Numbered from the stretch's first letter, positions 12,725 to 25,614 are shown. The stretch is 64,000 bases of DNA from Fasciola hepatica (GCA_948099385.1 CANUEZ040000167.1:3881001-3945000); one strand, 5' to 3'. Notes: generated by a model from the sequence alone, not told the origin. Made by a program: numbers and translations.

Positions 12725-14400
12725 GACCGGATTTCGATTTTCGACTATGCTGAGGCCGTGAGCTGTGCACACAGTCCCGAATTACCTCGTATACTTACTG
12801 ATCGTAAATTAAAAAGATCCAATGGTCATCGATAGCATTTGTTATGATAGCACAGATTAACTTTATCACAGCTTCGCTCTATAGTGACACGTTTTCTTGA
12901 CGACCTTTCTGCAGCCTATCCTTTTTTCTATTTGATTTCCTCCCATACATATGCATAATATCATTTTATCATCTACTGTAATAGAGCTTCCGGTACTACT
13001 AATTCTAATAGTGCCATTTATCCTCTCCTGCAGTGAAGAGTGGTAGAAATCACCAACTACTCCTCTCTATGAACGTTCAAATCTGCTTTTATTCAGTTCA
13101 TATTTAGTCATGTACCGATATACACTAAATAACAGGAACACCCCTTTGAAGTACTTCGGGGGACATTGCAATCCTGCCTACCTCGTCTGTTCGCAAGTAA
13201 AGAGGAGACTGTGGTAAACATTTTTCCAGTGATTGCAACTTTTTTACTGTGGCGGCAACAGAGGTCTGGTAAACCACGGTCCTTAAGAACCAAACTGGGT
13301 TCCAGTGACGCATCCCAAGTTGTTTTGCTTCTTTCTTATCCAATAAATAAAGATTCGGTGAGTATTGCTTGATGCCTCTCCGAAGGATCAAGAAAGGATG
13401 AAATTTGTTGTGATGAAAATCCAAGTAAGCTAACTAAAAGGTGAGACCAATTTGGCAATCAGGATTTTTTTTAGTGCAGGAGCTGAGTCCCCCAATTCTT
13501 TGGTTGCCTTTATTCCCCGCTGTCACTCCTGTGTTCACTGATTCCATCTTAGGTGCGTAGTCAGTTTCTGGAGATGACCGGTCCACGGCATAGCGTGGTC
13601 ATTTGCCGGCAAACAAACTATTTTCTAATGTTCGTGGACTTCTGAAAAAAGGAAACGAGCTCTAGTTCTTGGTAGCTAGAACCTCACCTATAGTCCTCAC
13701 CCTGACAAAACTATGGTTTTCATGCCACATTTTGAATATCGAGATGTCATTACCAGGATATCGTATTTTTCGACGAGAGAACTGATGCAAGGATCAGTGG
13801 TGGTGAGCCTCTTCATACACACAGTCTTATATAAGGGCCTAGTGACTATATTTAACCCCAATCCTAGAGGTTTCTGTAAGAACTTGTGGTGCAAACTATG
13901 ATAACCACTCAGAAGATGTAAAGATAGGATTTGCGTGCAGGCATCCGGGGGTGAACCTCCTGAATATCAGTAATGGGCTTCAGCAGAGAGGAAAAGCAGG
14001 CAATAAGTTATCACCGGGGGCTTTTATATATTAAACCTTGGTTAAGACGAGGACTGCCATGGTTCATCGGGGAGCTCGTTTAAACAAAGGTTTTATTCTA
14101 TTCTACAGCACTTGGCTCTCTACTGACGTCTGCAAGAGTCAACGCAAATCCAAGATAATAGTCTGCCCTTACAGATCTGCCCATACCTACCCGGAAGCTG
14201 GAACTCGGAGAAATCAGGCATCTCCTACCAAATGTTCCAGGCGATCACTCCGTCCTTTCTATGCCGTGGATATGTGATTTTTCACTTATTGGAGAACCAC
14301 ATAAATGCATCATATTTGAAGCTTGCATTTTAAAATATCGCGCAGCGTTGCATCTTTTTATTTGTCCAAATATAGTGGGAACACCATATCAACAATGGTG
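12725..14400. other. Intergenic DNA with unsupported open frames
   Basis: Overlapping frames on both strands occur at 13,108-13,424 (up to 99 codons, minus) and at 13,697-13,901. None carries a motif I recognise. The block at 14,038-14,277 (79 codons, plus) lies just upstream of the RTE fragment and could be part of it, but no motif supports this. Confidence 0.35.
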
Positions 14401-14419
14401 AGGTTAGGCATAGGGTGGT

Positions 14420-14862
14420 GTGAGTGGGAGGTCAGTTTCTGGATCGAGCCTGGAATTGGAATAGTTTAAGGTGGCTGGGACATGTGGCGCACATGCGTAC
14501 GCCGTTTTCCGAGGTTGGAGGGTAGGTTAGGGTGGTCATTTCATGGCACGGCAAAAAGGTTTCAAAAACGTGACCAGTGGACTTGGCCGAGTAGGATGTG
14601 TCAGACTCTCGGATCAAGGTTCACAAGACCCGCTCACCAGGTGGCTGGAAACTTTAAGTTATACGACTAGGTATCGCAGAATGTGGCAAAGCCGCATTTG
14701 AACTCTTTCTCTGCCTTCGCGATTTCCGCTTCTTACCTTGCTTTCGGCCCTTTCTCATATCACGCTTCTATCCTTTCTGCCCTTGACTCGACGATACTGA
14801 AAGGTAACAGTCCGAACCAGAGCACAAAAGTGGAAGGCTAATGGATGAATGAACTGAACTGG
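14420..14862 (+). pseudogene. RTE-type LINE C-terminus and 3' end
   Basis: From 14,468 the plus strand reads RWLGHVAHMRTPFSE, then a glycine/arginine-rich segment, then GSRFTRPAHQVAGNF and RWLETL-like residues. This is the conserved C-terminal region of RTE-clade LINEs, where RWLGHVLRM is followed by WCRGMKxxT, GWGPRDP and WLETLxDMAQNR. The frame shifts at least twice. The segment ends in GAATGAACTGAACTGG (14,847-14,862), plausibly the short repeat tract at the 3' end. The rest of the ORF is absent or unrecognisable upstream, so this is a 5'-truncated insertion. Confidence 0.6.
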
Positions 14863-14864
14863 AA

Positions 14865-15845
14865 GATATCCCAGTATAAAGTGACGCGGTCCACCAACGT
14901 GTAAGTACCTGAACTTTCCTGTGACATTTAATGCGTACTCATACTACTTCGAATATCTTGGGTGCCAAGAAAACCATAAGAGTGACTCAGAAAATGAAAG
15001 AATATTGTTCGGGTCAGTTTAATCAAAAAAAAACCCGGTCACTGAGTATAGTGATAGAGAACACTTCAAGTTTGATGCGGGGGATATCCCCGCGGAAGAG
15101 GAGGTTAACGGCACAGACAGGACAGCCTGCTCCCTTTGGAAAAAAACCAAACGGTAGCATTTCGGAGGGATACGAACCAATGAGATCGTCCTTACAACCT
15201 GCATCAGTATTTTGCTTTAAAAGAAACACTGAATTTACGAGGACTGAAACAAGAAGAGATATATTCTCCGTATTCTCCAGAAAGATCCCACCGATGGGAA
15301 GAACAGAAAGCCCTATGGCTTTTGGGAAAGCCGTGGTCTGAGTTTCAGTTGGACAAGACAACCAGTCAAAGAATTAAAATGCGTATAAACGAAAAGATCC
15401 ACCGTTGTAGAGAATGATAAAAGTCCGCATTAACCCGGGAGGACAAGAAGCGCTCGTCCTTATCAAAGAAGGAAAGGTATGAGGATACTTGTTTGTTCGT
15501 CGCTGTTATCCAGCCAAATCACTCTGGCAGTCAGCCTTGATGTGATACTAAGCCCACGGCCTGAGTCTTCGGGACCTCTGGTGATAGAACAGACGACCAA
15601 CGGGGTTGACAAATGGAATAACTGATGAAGTTTATCAGTAGCGTCCGAGCCTCAGGGCTTGGTTGCCCAAACCAGGGGGGCAGCACATTGAGCGCAATGG
15701 CTAAGCACACAAATCGGCATCTTATAAACTCTTTGGGTTTGCAATAATAAATGAGATGATTCAAGAGCAGAAATGTTTTCTCAGTAAAGCTAGTGGGACG
15801 GTTTGGAACAACAGTCGCTTGAAGGAATTCTACTAACGCTTTCAA
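14865..15845 (+). other. Possible upstream part of the LTR element
   Basis: This lies directly upstream of the gypsy pol remnant. A 136-codon frame (14,931-15,341, plus) is rich in basic and polar residues, but I see no gag zinc knuckle and no DTG/DSG protease motif. It could be eroded gag-protease sequence or unrelated DNA. No LTR boundary was recognised. Confidence 0.25.
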
Positions 15846-15849
15846 ACAT

Positions 15850-17450
15850 TTGGGTTCCGATTACTTCAAGAGAAGTGCCAATTTTTCTTTAAAACTTCCA
15901 AGCACATTGGGTTTGTTTTTGATGCCGATGGTCACCATCCAGACCTGGAAAATGTACGACAGTACAACAAATGCCAGCCCCAAGGGACTTTATGTCGTTC
16001 CGATCTTTCCCAGGCTTTACTAGTGCTATCAATTCTGGGATCCAAAAAAGGTATTCCAGTCTTCTCTGTCATTTGTCTACAATTGTGGGCCGCTATTTTG
16101 AATCAAAATTGTGGAAAACAGCAGACTAAGCTTATTAATAGGTCATCGTGGGGACGATAACGAGGCTGTTATCGCAGCCATTACAACGGATGTTATTATT
16201 AAAGAACTGCCAGGCACTTAATCCGCCCTGCCTGTCAACCTAGAGGAAGTTGGCTGGGCTTTCTAAACGGTACTGGATTCTACAGCTGGTTACCACGTTT
16301 GTTTTAGACCCCATGGCCTAGGAGAATATACTCTGGAGACATACTGTACCTCTACCGCCGTCACGAACCCCCTTCCTTTTTTGAGTTATGGCTCATGTCA
16401 TCTCACAGATTAGTGGTTCCATTCTCACCATGGCTTGTCTACTGAAAGAAACTTTCACACGGGTCATCCGAGAATAATCCGTATGAAAGCAATATCTAAG
16501 GGCTACACATGCCGGCCAGGAATGGATGGTGACTTCTCCTATGTAATTTGTCAATGCTCGAGGTGTCTTCACGCATCATAAGTGCCTCCATTCCAATTGC
16601 CGTTCCCGTGGCCAACCCCAGAATGCTCTGGTCTAGTTTTCGCGTTGATTTTTCTGGGCCCATTGACGGCACATCCTACCTCCATTTTGTTGAAGTCCTA
16701 TCGAGATGGTCAGAAACACTATTGGTTACCCCGCCACTTCACACGGAGCAAAGGCTGCCCTTGGTCGAATGTTTGCACAGCATGGATTGCCAGATCAGAT
16801 AGTGTCCAACTACAGGTCCCAATTCACGAAATTTGCGGCATACACAGTAACAAACGTACATTCTCGCTATTGCGCCACCTATAATCTTACAAACAAGCAA
16901 AATCTTTGTGGATATTTCCAAACGGTCATTGCTCAAGTCAAAAGAGGGTAACTTCGGATGATATTATTCAACAGTTTTTATTTCTGTACCATAATAAATC
17001 GAAAGCCAACACTTTACGAGGCCTGTCCTCGGCTAACATATTACTGGGTTAGTAACTGAAGACTATCCGTGATGCTCTACTTCTCCAAAAACAAAAAGCA
17101 GTCGATGAGCCAGAAAGATGACTTTTAGCTTTGCGCCTCATCCTATGCAAAGGACTACAAAGCAAGGCGTCCACATTGGGCCCAGGCTGTAGTTACTAAT
17201 CAGAGGGGCGCCGAACTTTGCAAAGTAGCAGCCGATAACGAAACTGGGATGCTCCATGAAAACCAGCTGCCCGATGCAGTGAAACCATAAGCTGGGTACA
17301 AGAACAAGGAGTTTCCCTAGAAATCTTGGTTACTTTCAAACCACCAACACCAGCGACATAGATCAAAGAACCGGAGGAAGAGCTACTACCAAGTCGGTGA
17401 CCTAACCTACTAAAGAAATCTACTGCACGACTGCCACCGGATCTCAGTCC
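15850..17450 (+). pseudogene. Ty3/gypsy LTR retrotransposon pol remnant (RT end, integrase)
   Basis: The plus strand, read through frameshifts, has gypsy pol parts in order. The RT end is CQFFFK then GFVFDADGHHPD (15,909-15,944). The integrase HHCC zinc domain keeps FHTGHPRIIRMKAIS (from 16,453), then GYTCRPGMDGD and CQCSRC (16,549-16,566). The core begins VDFSGPIDGTSYL (from 16,644), with the first catalytic Asp present. The second catalytic site reads VSNYRSQF (from 16,803), so Asp has become Asn. The expected glutamate region is not recognisable. The C-terminal LRGLSSANILLG (about 17,015-17,050) and WAQAVVTNQRGA segments follow. GPIDGTSYL resembles integrases of flatworm gypsy elements such as the CsRn1 group, but I cannot assign a clade. 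No LTRs were found and the element is dead. Confidence 0.75.
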
Positions 17451-17454
17451 TCAA

Positions 17455-20400
17455 AGTTACAATGAACAAAGAAAAAGGGGGGATGTTAGAAAGTCAATAA
17501 AACTTTCTTCTGAGTCAAACCAATAATTAGTTCGAGCATGCCAGGCGGGACTGAGTAATCAGTACCCAGTAATTTACCATAATAACCTGCAAGTAACTCC
17601 TTTTTACTAACTCAGCTTTCATCTGTATTCCAATACTAGTCGGGTCAACTTATCAACAATCAATCCAGCAGAGGTTTTGCCAGTATAATCGGCCGAACAC
17701 GAAGTGGACCTAAATAGAAGCCCTGGTTTTGGAATATCCAATTTTTGCTTCATATACTAGGTTTTAATTTTAATAACTGCACAATCGTCTTGACGTGATT
17801 TACCGTTGTCGGCTAGAGCGATCGGAGTTGCGAGCTGAGATCAGGAACGCAGATTTCCCCCTTCAGATACGGGAAAAGAACCCGTGTGTCATAACACATT
17901 TATTGCAGGATAAAAATGCTTTACGGCGCTTTACTGTAAAACATGGGACTATTCTGAAAATTTTCGTGATTCACTCCAACAGTGACAATAATTTTGATAA
18001 TAATTACCAAAATAATACACACAACTTGCTCACTGAGATAATTTCTGTGAATAAATTTTTACAGTGACATGGCAAAACTCCTGTAGGCAATAAAAGAATT
18101 GTATGCGTTAGCCTATAGGCTGCTAAAACGCTGTGGCCTAAGATAAGTAATAATCAGCAGTTGATGACATCACTAAGACTCATAAGCAGGTCCGTTTTAT
18201 AACGACCTTCACATCGGCAACAATGTATCCTGACTATAAATCTCGCTTTCTCTACCTAGAGAAGTATGCTTGAAATGTATCCAGTTACTACCAGGTTTTA
18301 CCAAGCGGCAAATAATACTGTGGTTAGATATTCTCATGTTTTGAATGGATAAAAATCACTGACTTCAAAAAGTGCTGATCTTAACTGCCTACTTCTTTTT
18401 CTTTGATATGTGTTGTTAAGCTAAATATATTATGTGTAAGAACAACTTAGTGAGAAGTGTGGTGTGATCGGTGAACCATTTCGACTAACCATGAAGTCCC
18501 ATGCATCTTACTTTTATAATTCATTTATTCATCTCATTTTTAAGTGCACTTGGCTATCCTACATTATGGGCGCTTTCCGTGTATAAGGTAAACGGATTTA
18601 ATCTAATGCTGCACCTTGTTTATAAATAAAAGCCAAGCTTATAATTAAGATTCATTGAAAGCCTCTTCACACTGTTCTATCTTAGAACTGAAGACATAGC
18701 TTGATAACATCAGACAATTTCGGTCGCTTAAAATGTAGTTGTTTTTCTCCAGGTCTTCATCTTAGTTGCACGGATGTCTGTTCGTGTAAACCAGTTTGTG
18801 GGTTCTAATATTCCCCAATGGAAACGATTTGGCCACGAGCTTGCTTACAGCTGGATATTCATTTGCACGGAATAGCAGCCGACACACCAATTTAGTTCAT
18901 TACTAACCAGCCTTTGGTATGTGACCCGGAAAACAATTTACTTCCCCTGCGCTCTCCCTGTCGTGGGCTAAACCCCTAGTAGGCAATGACCTCACCAACG
19001 CAAAATTCTAGAGATGCTAATAATCAGTCTTGTGCAAAAACGCTAGGAGATGCATACCAGATTGAAATGTTATGGAACTAACAACTTTGAACGGAGAATA
19101 AATGAATGAGTTTTGCTTACACTAAACATTGCTTCCGTTGCATCGAATGGGGTTTGATAACAGAATGAAACATACAAACGATGGGAAACAAATTAAATTC
19201 CTTTTCTGCCGGTCTGTTATGGGTAGTACATCTACAAACTGTTGAAGTCTAGAAGATAAAAACATGCTTTTGTCGATACTTACTAATCATCTCAGTGAAA
19301 CGGTAGTCCATTCCTCTGTTGCACGTGCACTATTAAGACACGCATGAGATGGTTTACTCCACAACCACATCTCTTAACACAATAGGAATTGATAATTCTG
19401 GAAAGATTATTACACTACTAATGACAAATAACCTACCCAAACTGGTACTTCGGGAACACACTAACTAGCCTCTTTTGAGACGGTGTTGATAGTATTAAGT
19501 CCAGTGAAACTATGCTGCATCGCTAAAGACGCATTTGTACCGAAATTACATGTTTCAGTTACATATATTACCGTTCATTAGTTGCTGTTTTGTGAAGTTA
19601 AACTGTCTGTTTGTCGGGTATTATGATATTGGCCAAACACTTATGCGTGATTCAGGCTTTATGCCTAACCATTAGTTGTACTACCTACCGGCCAATCAAT
19701 AACTCTTACAAGAACCCTCACTGGTTAGTACGAATCATATTACTGTGCCTCAAATAAAATCAGTGTTGGGCAACGAAGAGTGGAATACTGGATGTTATCT
19801 CACTCAAGACTTTAGGGACCTGTTAACATTCAATTTATTATTAACCATTCAAAGGTTGGTAACTATAAGCAACACAAAATGGCAAAAATATGTTCATCGC
19901 TTTCTGGTGATACACTTTTAACTGTTGATATGTCTGCCTGGGCAAACACTCATTTTCGTGAATACGGAGTTTTGTTGCTGACTGACACAATCACTCCAAA
20001 AGTGATGATTTCTAAGGGGATCTTTTAACTAAAACAATCTTAGCCGGTGGCGGTAGGATTATAGAGCAAGATGACTGAGAAACGGCAACATTTTATGGTA
20101 GACATAACTACCTACGAATCCCTTATACTAAGCCCAAATTCCCTACGGAACAGAAATAGACATTATTCGGGCAAAGTTTATCTGTTAACTGATGGGGATC
20201 AAATGCCTGACTTTTGAGAATGGTGGATACATTTTCAAAAACTATCTGTTTGTGAACCTTTTTAACGGATCTTAGGAAAACGTTCAGTAACTTTGTTGTC
20301 TCACTTGTTTCTGTAAAATAATACAGGGGCATTCACTAAACAGCCCAAATGAGTTGCATCTGATCGTTTTTATTATCCTAGTCCAGTTAACCCAACGTTA

Positions 20401-22540
20401 TTTCAGGACTTCATACTTGAAAAGTGGTTTCAATACCAATGGCCTCTGATACGGTATATTGGTTACCCTAAAAGGCTGGGTAACATTTTATAAAATGGAA
20501 TTGATTGTTTAAAGCCTACTGCTATATTACTTGCTCTGTAAATGTAACGGAAACAAGACTGCTTTGTTTGTTTGTCTATTCCACGGCTGACTTTTCTTAT
20601 CTCACTTGGTTATGAGGCAGTGTATCTTTTGCATAGGAGGAGTGAGAAGTCTCACCCACAATGTAACTTCTTTGGTGAGTTTTAGAAGTAAGAGTCTTTG
20701 CAGTTCACCAATACAGAAATCAATTTAGCAGTTAGTCCATTCCAAATAACATTTAACTGTTTGGGACGCATAATTATTAATCAATAGTAGAGATCGTAGA
20801 CTAAAAACATACATCGTGACACCTTATTCATGAAACAATGAAATTGCGGCCTGGCATATAAAATAAAAGTAAAACTTTGCCATCAGAGGATGATGAAACT
20901 TTGTTTAACATTTTACGTAGCGTTCATTTGTCAGTCGCCAAATGATTATTATTATTGTTACACCACGCCGTCACTAGTCCTCCGTGATAAATACGTCACA
21001 CCTTTTTATCGCAATCCTACCTGTTCTATATTTTATCAACTTTTAATTTCTGGGATCTGTAGCTTTTCGGGCAACTAAAAACCAAGAACATTCGCGTTTA
21101 TTCTGAGGAGGGGTTATTCACTTAATCGGTAGAGTACAACACTTGCCAAAGCACGGTTAGATCACACAGATATTCCAGGGCTAAGTACCTTCTTTGAGTT
21201 AAAACAAGGTGACGAAAATAAGATCGTGTTCATATTAACCTATGAACGTTTTTATGTAAGTTATCAGGCAGTTTATAGGTAGTACAGCTTTGACTCCTTC
21301 TTTGAAACTTTACTTCGAGAGCTGTCAAGCTCTCCACAATAGGACAACGGATGATAAAATTCATAGTCACAACTTATTTTTCACGTAGAAACCTAATTCT
21401 TGTGATGAAATACTGCTCTTATTTAGTCAGGGTTTTTCGAATAACTGAAAGCTGATTCTGCTAAAAACAATGCGCCACATTTTGTTTGAAGCAATTTAAC
21501 TAATGTTACTAAAAAACATCGTCCTTGAGTTAGCACGCATGGTGTAAAGTGGGTTGCATTCCGTGGTCATAATTTTCAGGTTTGTTAAGCCAGTTGACGT
21601 TTTATTATTTTTCAAACCAATACTTCAAATTTTGGAATAGAACTCTTCATGTTTTGCAATACTGTCCTCCTTTAATACAATACGAAGGAGCACTTAGAAG
21701 GTATGACACTGTTGAAAACGACTTTTTAAGAACTAGCAGATTTCTAACCAGGAGTTATGCTCAATAATCTAGTATAATTTTAGAGTATATATTTCTGCAG
21801 TAGCAAGTAAGTTTATTACTCATGGTCTCTTATCTATTTCAAAACGATATTTCGCAGTACTTTTGGTGAAAACGTATTAACTAACAAAAGCACGAAAAGG
21901 ATATGAATTCCTGCATTTGTTCACAATTTTATGAGCATCAAAGGTCCACCGATCATTGGTTTCATGGTAGCTTTATCTCGATTTTTGGTAAATTCTTGTT
22001 CTGACCGGATTTTGCTGGATAGATCTAAGTCGATGAACATCTGCAAACAGTTTCCGTGGATGTGCCGGGAATGGATAGAAAGCGAAGGCTGGCTACCTTC
22101 ATACAAATAAAATAAACGGCTAGTATTTTACTTGACTGTTTCATAGACAATGAGACACAAACAATACAGATAAACTACCAGCTGCTCAGATGTAAGAATA
22201 ATTCGTTTGACAACGATGTTCACCCGATTGTGTCAGGATGAGTACTCCGTCGCTATTCGTGTGGCTTAGCAGCATACCTTGCTTGATGGCTAGGTGGTCA
22301 CATACAACGGATAGCGCAACCGCCATAGGTACCATAACTGGATTTGGAGAAGGAAACCTTGCTCACATCATTTTTACGCCAACATAAACCACAGATCGGA
22401 TCCCACCATCACATTCATTCCGGACGACGAGAAAAAAGATGTTTGTGTGATCCATCGGCCTTGGCTGTCATTGGGTGAGATTTGTGCGTATGTGGCTAAT
22501 GTGGATGGTGCATATTTCTGCTGTCTAGTAAGGACTGAAC
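17455..22540. other. AT-rich intergenic DNA, nothing recognised
   Basis: About 5 kb with only short open frames. The start (to about 18,070) could contain the downstream end of the LTR element, but I could not match it to a 5' LTR. A tRNA-like string near 21,130 (TCGGTAGAGTACAACAC) has no convincing B box and was not called. Confidence 0.45.
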
Positions 22541-22554
22541 GAGTAATTTCATGC

Positions 22555-22740
22555 TTTTCAGCACACAGCCCGTTTGGCAAGTAGGTTTCCGAATGGTTCC
22601 CGACCGGTTTGTATATAAGCCACTGTTCCACAGGTCGAAAGTGAGTTGGTGTGCAGGAGACAGACGAACCGATACTGTACTTTTTTGATAAGCATTTTAT
22701 TTCAATATATTGGTTCGAGTACAATGAATTGTCCTCCAGT
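22555..22740. repeat. Foldback-motif repeat, locus 1 (partial)
   Basis: The plus strand contains GGTTTCCGAATGGTTCCCGA followed by CCGGTTTGT (22,583-22,611). This is close to the reverse complement of the left arm of the palindrome at 24,792-24,889. About 80 bases on, TTTTATTTCAATATATTGG (from about 22,695) recurs at 24,587. This looks like a partial copy of the same repeat family, without the full palindrome. Confidence 0.45.
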
Positions 22741-23249
22741 ACCAAATTACAGATTGCTCTATCTCATGCGCCATGAAATATGTAAATATAAAGATAATTA
22801 TTAAATTCTCCCGTTTTGGGGATGAAAGTGAACAAGAAAAAACGTTATTTAAGGAGAGAAACAGGAATCAACCAAACATCAAGGCCATCCTCCTGGCCGT
22901 CACCTTACAGTACCCTAAGTGGCCCCTGACGGTACCTTAAAGTTCCCTCCAATGAAACATAGAAAGGGATAACTGTCAGCAAATAACCGTACAAACTCAC
23001 CCCCAAGATGTAAAATAAATGAAATTTTCAGAAATTTTGGCTGTTTTCGACACAAATTCCTCAATTTTTATGATTTTCACTCTTCTGAAATATGTGATTC
23101 AATTACTCCTGAAGGAAACACTCGAAGACCATCAGGTCAGGTCGCACGTTCTGCTGTAGTGCTTGTGGATTGCTGACTAGTGTGAGCACCCATTTTTTCA
23201 TCGTATACCAATGAAAGCAATTTTTATTGTTCTCAATGCTTATGTGTTA

Positions 23250-23330
23250 GGACTTACCGCTGATCCTTCCCTGAGTGTCTTTTGGGGACACTCAGTAGTA
23301 CCGCTAGAGGGGTAATCAGCATCTCTTACT
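23250..23330. repeat. Perfect short hairpin
   Basis: CTGAGTGTC (23,271-23,279) is followed after 7 bases by GACACTCAG (23,287-23,295), a perfect 9-bp stem. A weaker outer arm pairs GCTGATCC (about 23,259) with GGTAATCAGC (about 23,311-23,320). The loop-side string TTGGGGACACTCAGT recurs as TTGGGAACACTCAGT near 23,437-23,451. This may be part of a small foldback element. Nothing suggests a terminator, since no gene is nearby. Confidence 0.45.
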
Positions 23331-23574
23331 ACATTTTGCGAATTTTTTTCTGGTACCTCAAGTAAAACGACAGCGTTTCACTTATCCCAGAGGTTAATTT
23401 AACGTCGCTCAGGAAAGAGTATATTTTGTACCCTTTGGGAACACTCAGTCTTAACACAAGGTACGGCAAGTGAATTCCAGAAAGACCTGTGGTATGCCCC
23501 CTGTGCTGCACGGGAATGGGGTATGTGCCGTATTCATATGACCGGTCAAAGCCGATTGGAAACTCCTTCGAAGT

Positions 23575-23690
23575 TACTCAGAAACCGAAAACCATAATGG
23601 CGCAAACCGCTCGGAAACCGATGAGAGTGATAGTTCAAACCTGTCGAAAACTGATCCGTTTCTGAGTGGTTTTGCTCTGTGAGATGCAAC
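23575..23690. repeat. Foldback-motif repeat, locus 2
   Basis: GCGCAAACCGCTCGGAAACC (23,600-23,619) faces GATCCGTTTCTGAGTGGTTT (from about 23,653), which is its imperfect reverse complement. The segment therefore folds on itself with about 30 bases between the arms. The right half, GAAAACTGATC(C/G)GTTTCTGAG then a TTTTGC end, recurs at about 24,918-24,950. It contains no open frame, so it resembles a MITE-like or foldback repeat. The family is unknown to me. Confidence 0.55.
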
Positions 23691-24769
23691 TTGCTTAGCT
23701 GACACGCCATTGAGACCAATGATTAAGACAGCTAATACTAGTAAGTTCAGTATTATAAAACCATTATATTATTTAATGGCGCTTCACGAAGAGGCTTGGA
23801 GATTTCTGAAAACACCGAAAAAAACCATTTTCCGTCCGATGGCTTGTATTTTACCTATTTTCCGGTATCGATGATACCGGATTATGGCCATATTTGGACA
23901 TCGGCTCTCATTATAATTATTGTCACATTTAAGCTAGGAGTTGTAGATTTTTCTCTTGTATCGAAGACGATAACAAGGGATTGAACTACCTTCCAATGTC
24001 TGGAGAGAAAGGGGAAAAATTATCAAATTCGTGGGAATATTCGAGGGGACTGGGTATTTTCGAAACTTTAATTAAAATTTTGCCTGGAATCTGTTCTCTT
24101 AAACTACTTTCAGCTGTATACTACGGCTGTTTAAGCCCAGTCATCAGACGGGAGCTTTAAAAAAACCCAAACGGCCCCTTGAGGGACTGTTTCTTAATAT
24201 ACACTTTCATCTCAAAAATATTTTTTCATTTTATTGGTATTACTAAATTATGCCAAAATATAACTTCCAGTCCATCTAGACGTTGTGGTTCTCCATAGGG
24301 ATGCTTTATATGTTTCACACCGATTTTTCAGTATTCAAGGTTCTTGTTGGCTTTTGTTCGCATTTTCCCCCGTGGAAGGATCATCGAAAAAGCTATTCTC
24401 TGGTTTTATTTATATTTTGAATACAACATCTCATGATTCTCCACCCTTGTAGCACCCAGCCCATTCGTAACATCGGTTTTTAGTGGGATTTTGGTCGGCT
24501 TGTTTATTAGCCATTTTGCACGGGTCAACACTGAATTGATAAGAGAAAAATCGCGGACCGGAGTAATGTGCAATGCTCAGTTGACGTTTTATTCCAATAT
24601 ATTGGTTTAATTCATCAAAATGCTCCGAAGTACTTCGGTATGGATCGCCCTATTTTATTCCCTCGAAATGAGTAAAATAAGAACAACTATTCGGAATGTC
24701 ATAAATTAGGAGGTAGTAATGAGCTTTTCTATACGGACTTCAGGAAAAGTAACAGGAAGTACCGAAGCA

Positions 24770-24970
24770 TGTCACCTATTTCAGACGATTGGCACAAACC
24801 ACTCGGAAACCATTCAGAAACCGGCCAAAAACCTAATGAGTTCGAGGCTGTTTTTAACCGGTTACTAACGATTTCCCAGCGGTTTGTGCTATGGTTACTG
24901 AACAAACCGACCGAAAACTGATCGGTTTCTGAGCGATTTTGCACCGGTTTTGCTACAAGGGGCATTGTAG
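24770..24970. repeat. Foldback-motif repeat, locus 3 (98-bp palindrome)
   Basis: GCACAAACCACTCGGAAACC (from 24,792) and its imperfect reverse complement ending GCGGTTTGTGC (24,879-24,889) enclose an almost continuous palindrome of 98 bases. The arms are about 42 bases each with a small number of mismatches. A third motif, GAAAACTGATCGGTTTCTGA, follows at about 24,918 and matches locus 2. The palindrome holds no gene. A single-strand hairpin or cruciform is physically possible. Confidence 0.6.
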
Positions 24971-24974
24971 TCAT

Positions 24975-25315
24975 TTTTCATGTCAGCTTGTTTTATTGAG
25001 ATTTCGACGACGAAGAAAAACGCCCCTAAGCAGACCGCATTTTGTTTCACGGCTCTCTTCTAGGGGTCGCTAAGTGGCTTTATCAGAGTCATTTGGTGGT
25101 GATTTCGGGACTATTTGAGAACCATCGTATTGATTGGGCAGGCTCCTCTCGATATTTTACTAAATATTTATCACGAAGGTTACGTTCACAGTATTCCAAC
25201 TAAAATTCGTGGCCCCAAACCAGTTCAAACAGGAAAGTGGCAGTCCCACCTGTCCTTACCCGATAACTCCGACTAAAACCAAATCTGTGCCTAGATGACC
25301 CTTATCGTAGTTCAA
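24975..25315. other. Spacer upstream of LINE A 3' end
   Basis: No feature seen between the foldback cluster and the tandem repeat tract that ends LINE A. Confidence 0.4.
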
Positions 25316-25318
25316 GGT

Positions 25319-25342
25319 CAGTTTAGTTCAGTTCAGTTCAGT
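25319..25342 (-). repeat. TGAAC tandem tract at LINE A 3' end
   Basis: The plus strand reads CAGTTTAGTTCAGTTCAGTT and on, which is ACTGAACTGAAC on the element's own strand. Short tandem tails replace poly(A) in CR1-like LINEs. The same tract occurs at 28,965-28,980, where LINE A begins. Confidence 0.65.
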
Positions 25343-25614
25343 CTGCACAGGACAGGTAATGGCCACGGCCAATCGAGCGTCAAGAATTCCTTCGATGGTA
25401 TGCACACCAGTTATGCACCCACCACTGCCGAGTGTATTTCGTCGAATCCCCGCTAAAAATGAGAGGGAAACGGAAAGCATCATCGCATATCAACTGCGAG
25501 AGACATTATGCATCGTGAGCGTTCACTGAGACAGTATGCAATGAGGGAAAAAGTCTGCTAAAACATACTCCAGAAGGACCACAGTGCTCCCCGTCACCCT
25601 TCTAGTCGATATAC

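Noticed and set aside
15023..15361. Long opposite-strand frames at the start of the gypsy region as genes
   Set aside because: Both strands are open over the same bases and neither has a gag or protease motif, so this is probably low stop density and not coding.
21115..21200. A tRNA-like string TCGGTAGAGTACAACAC
   Set aside because: No convincing B box follows and the SINE body blocks are missing.
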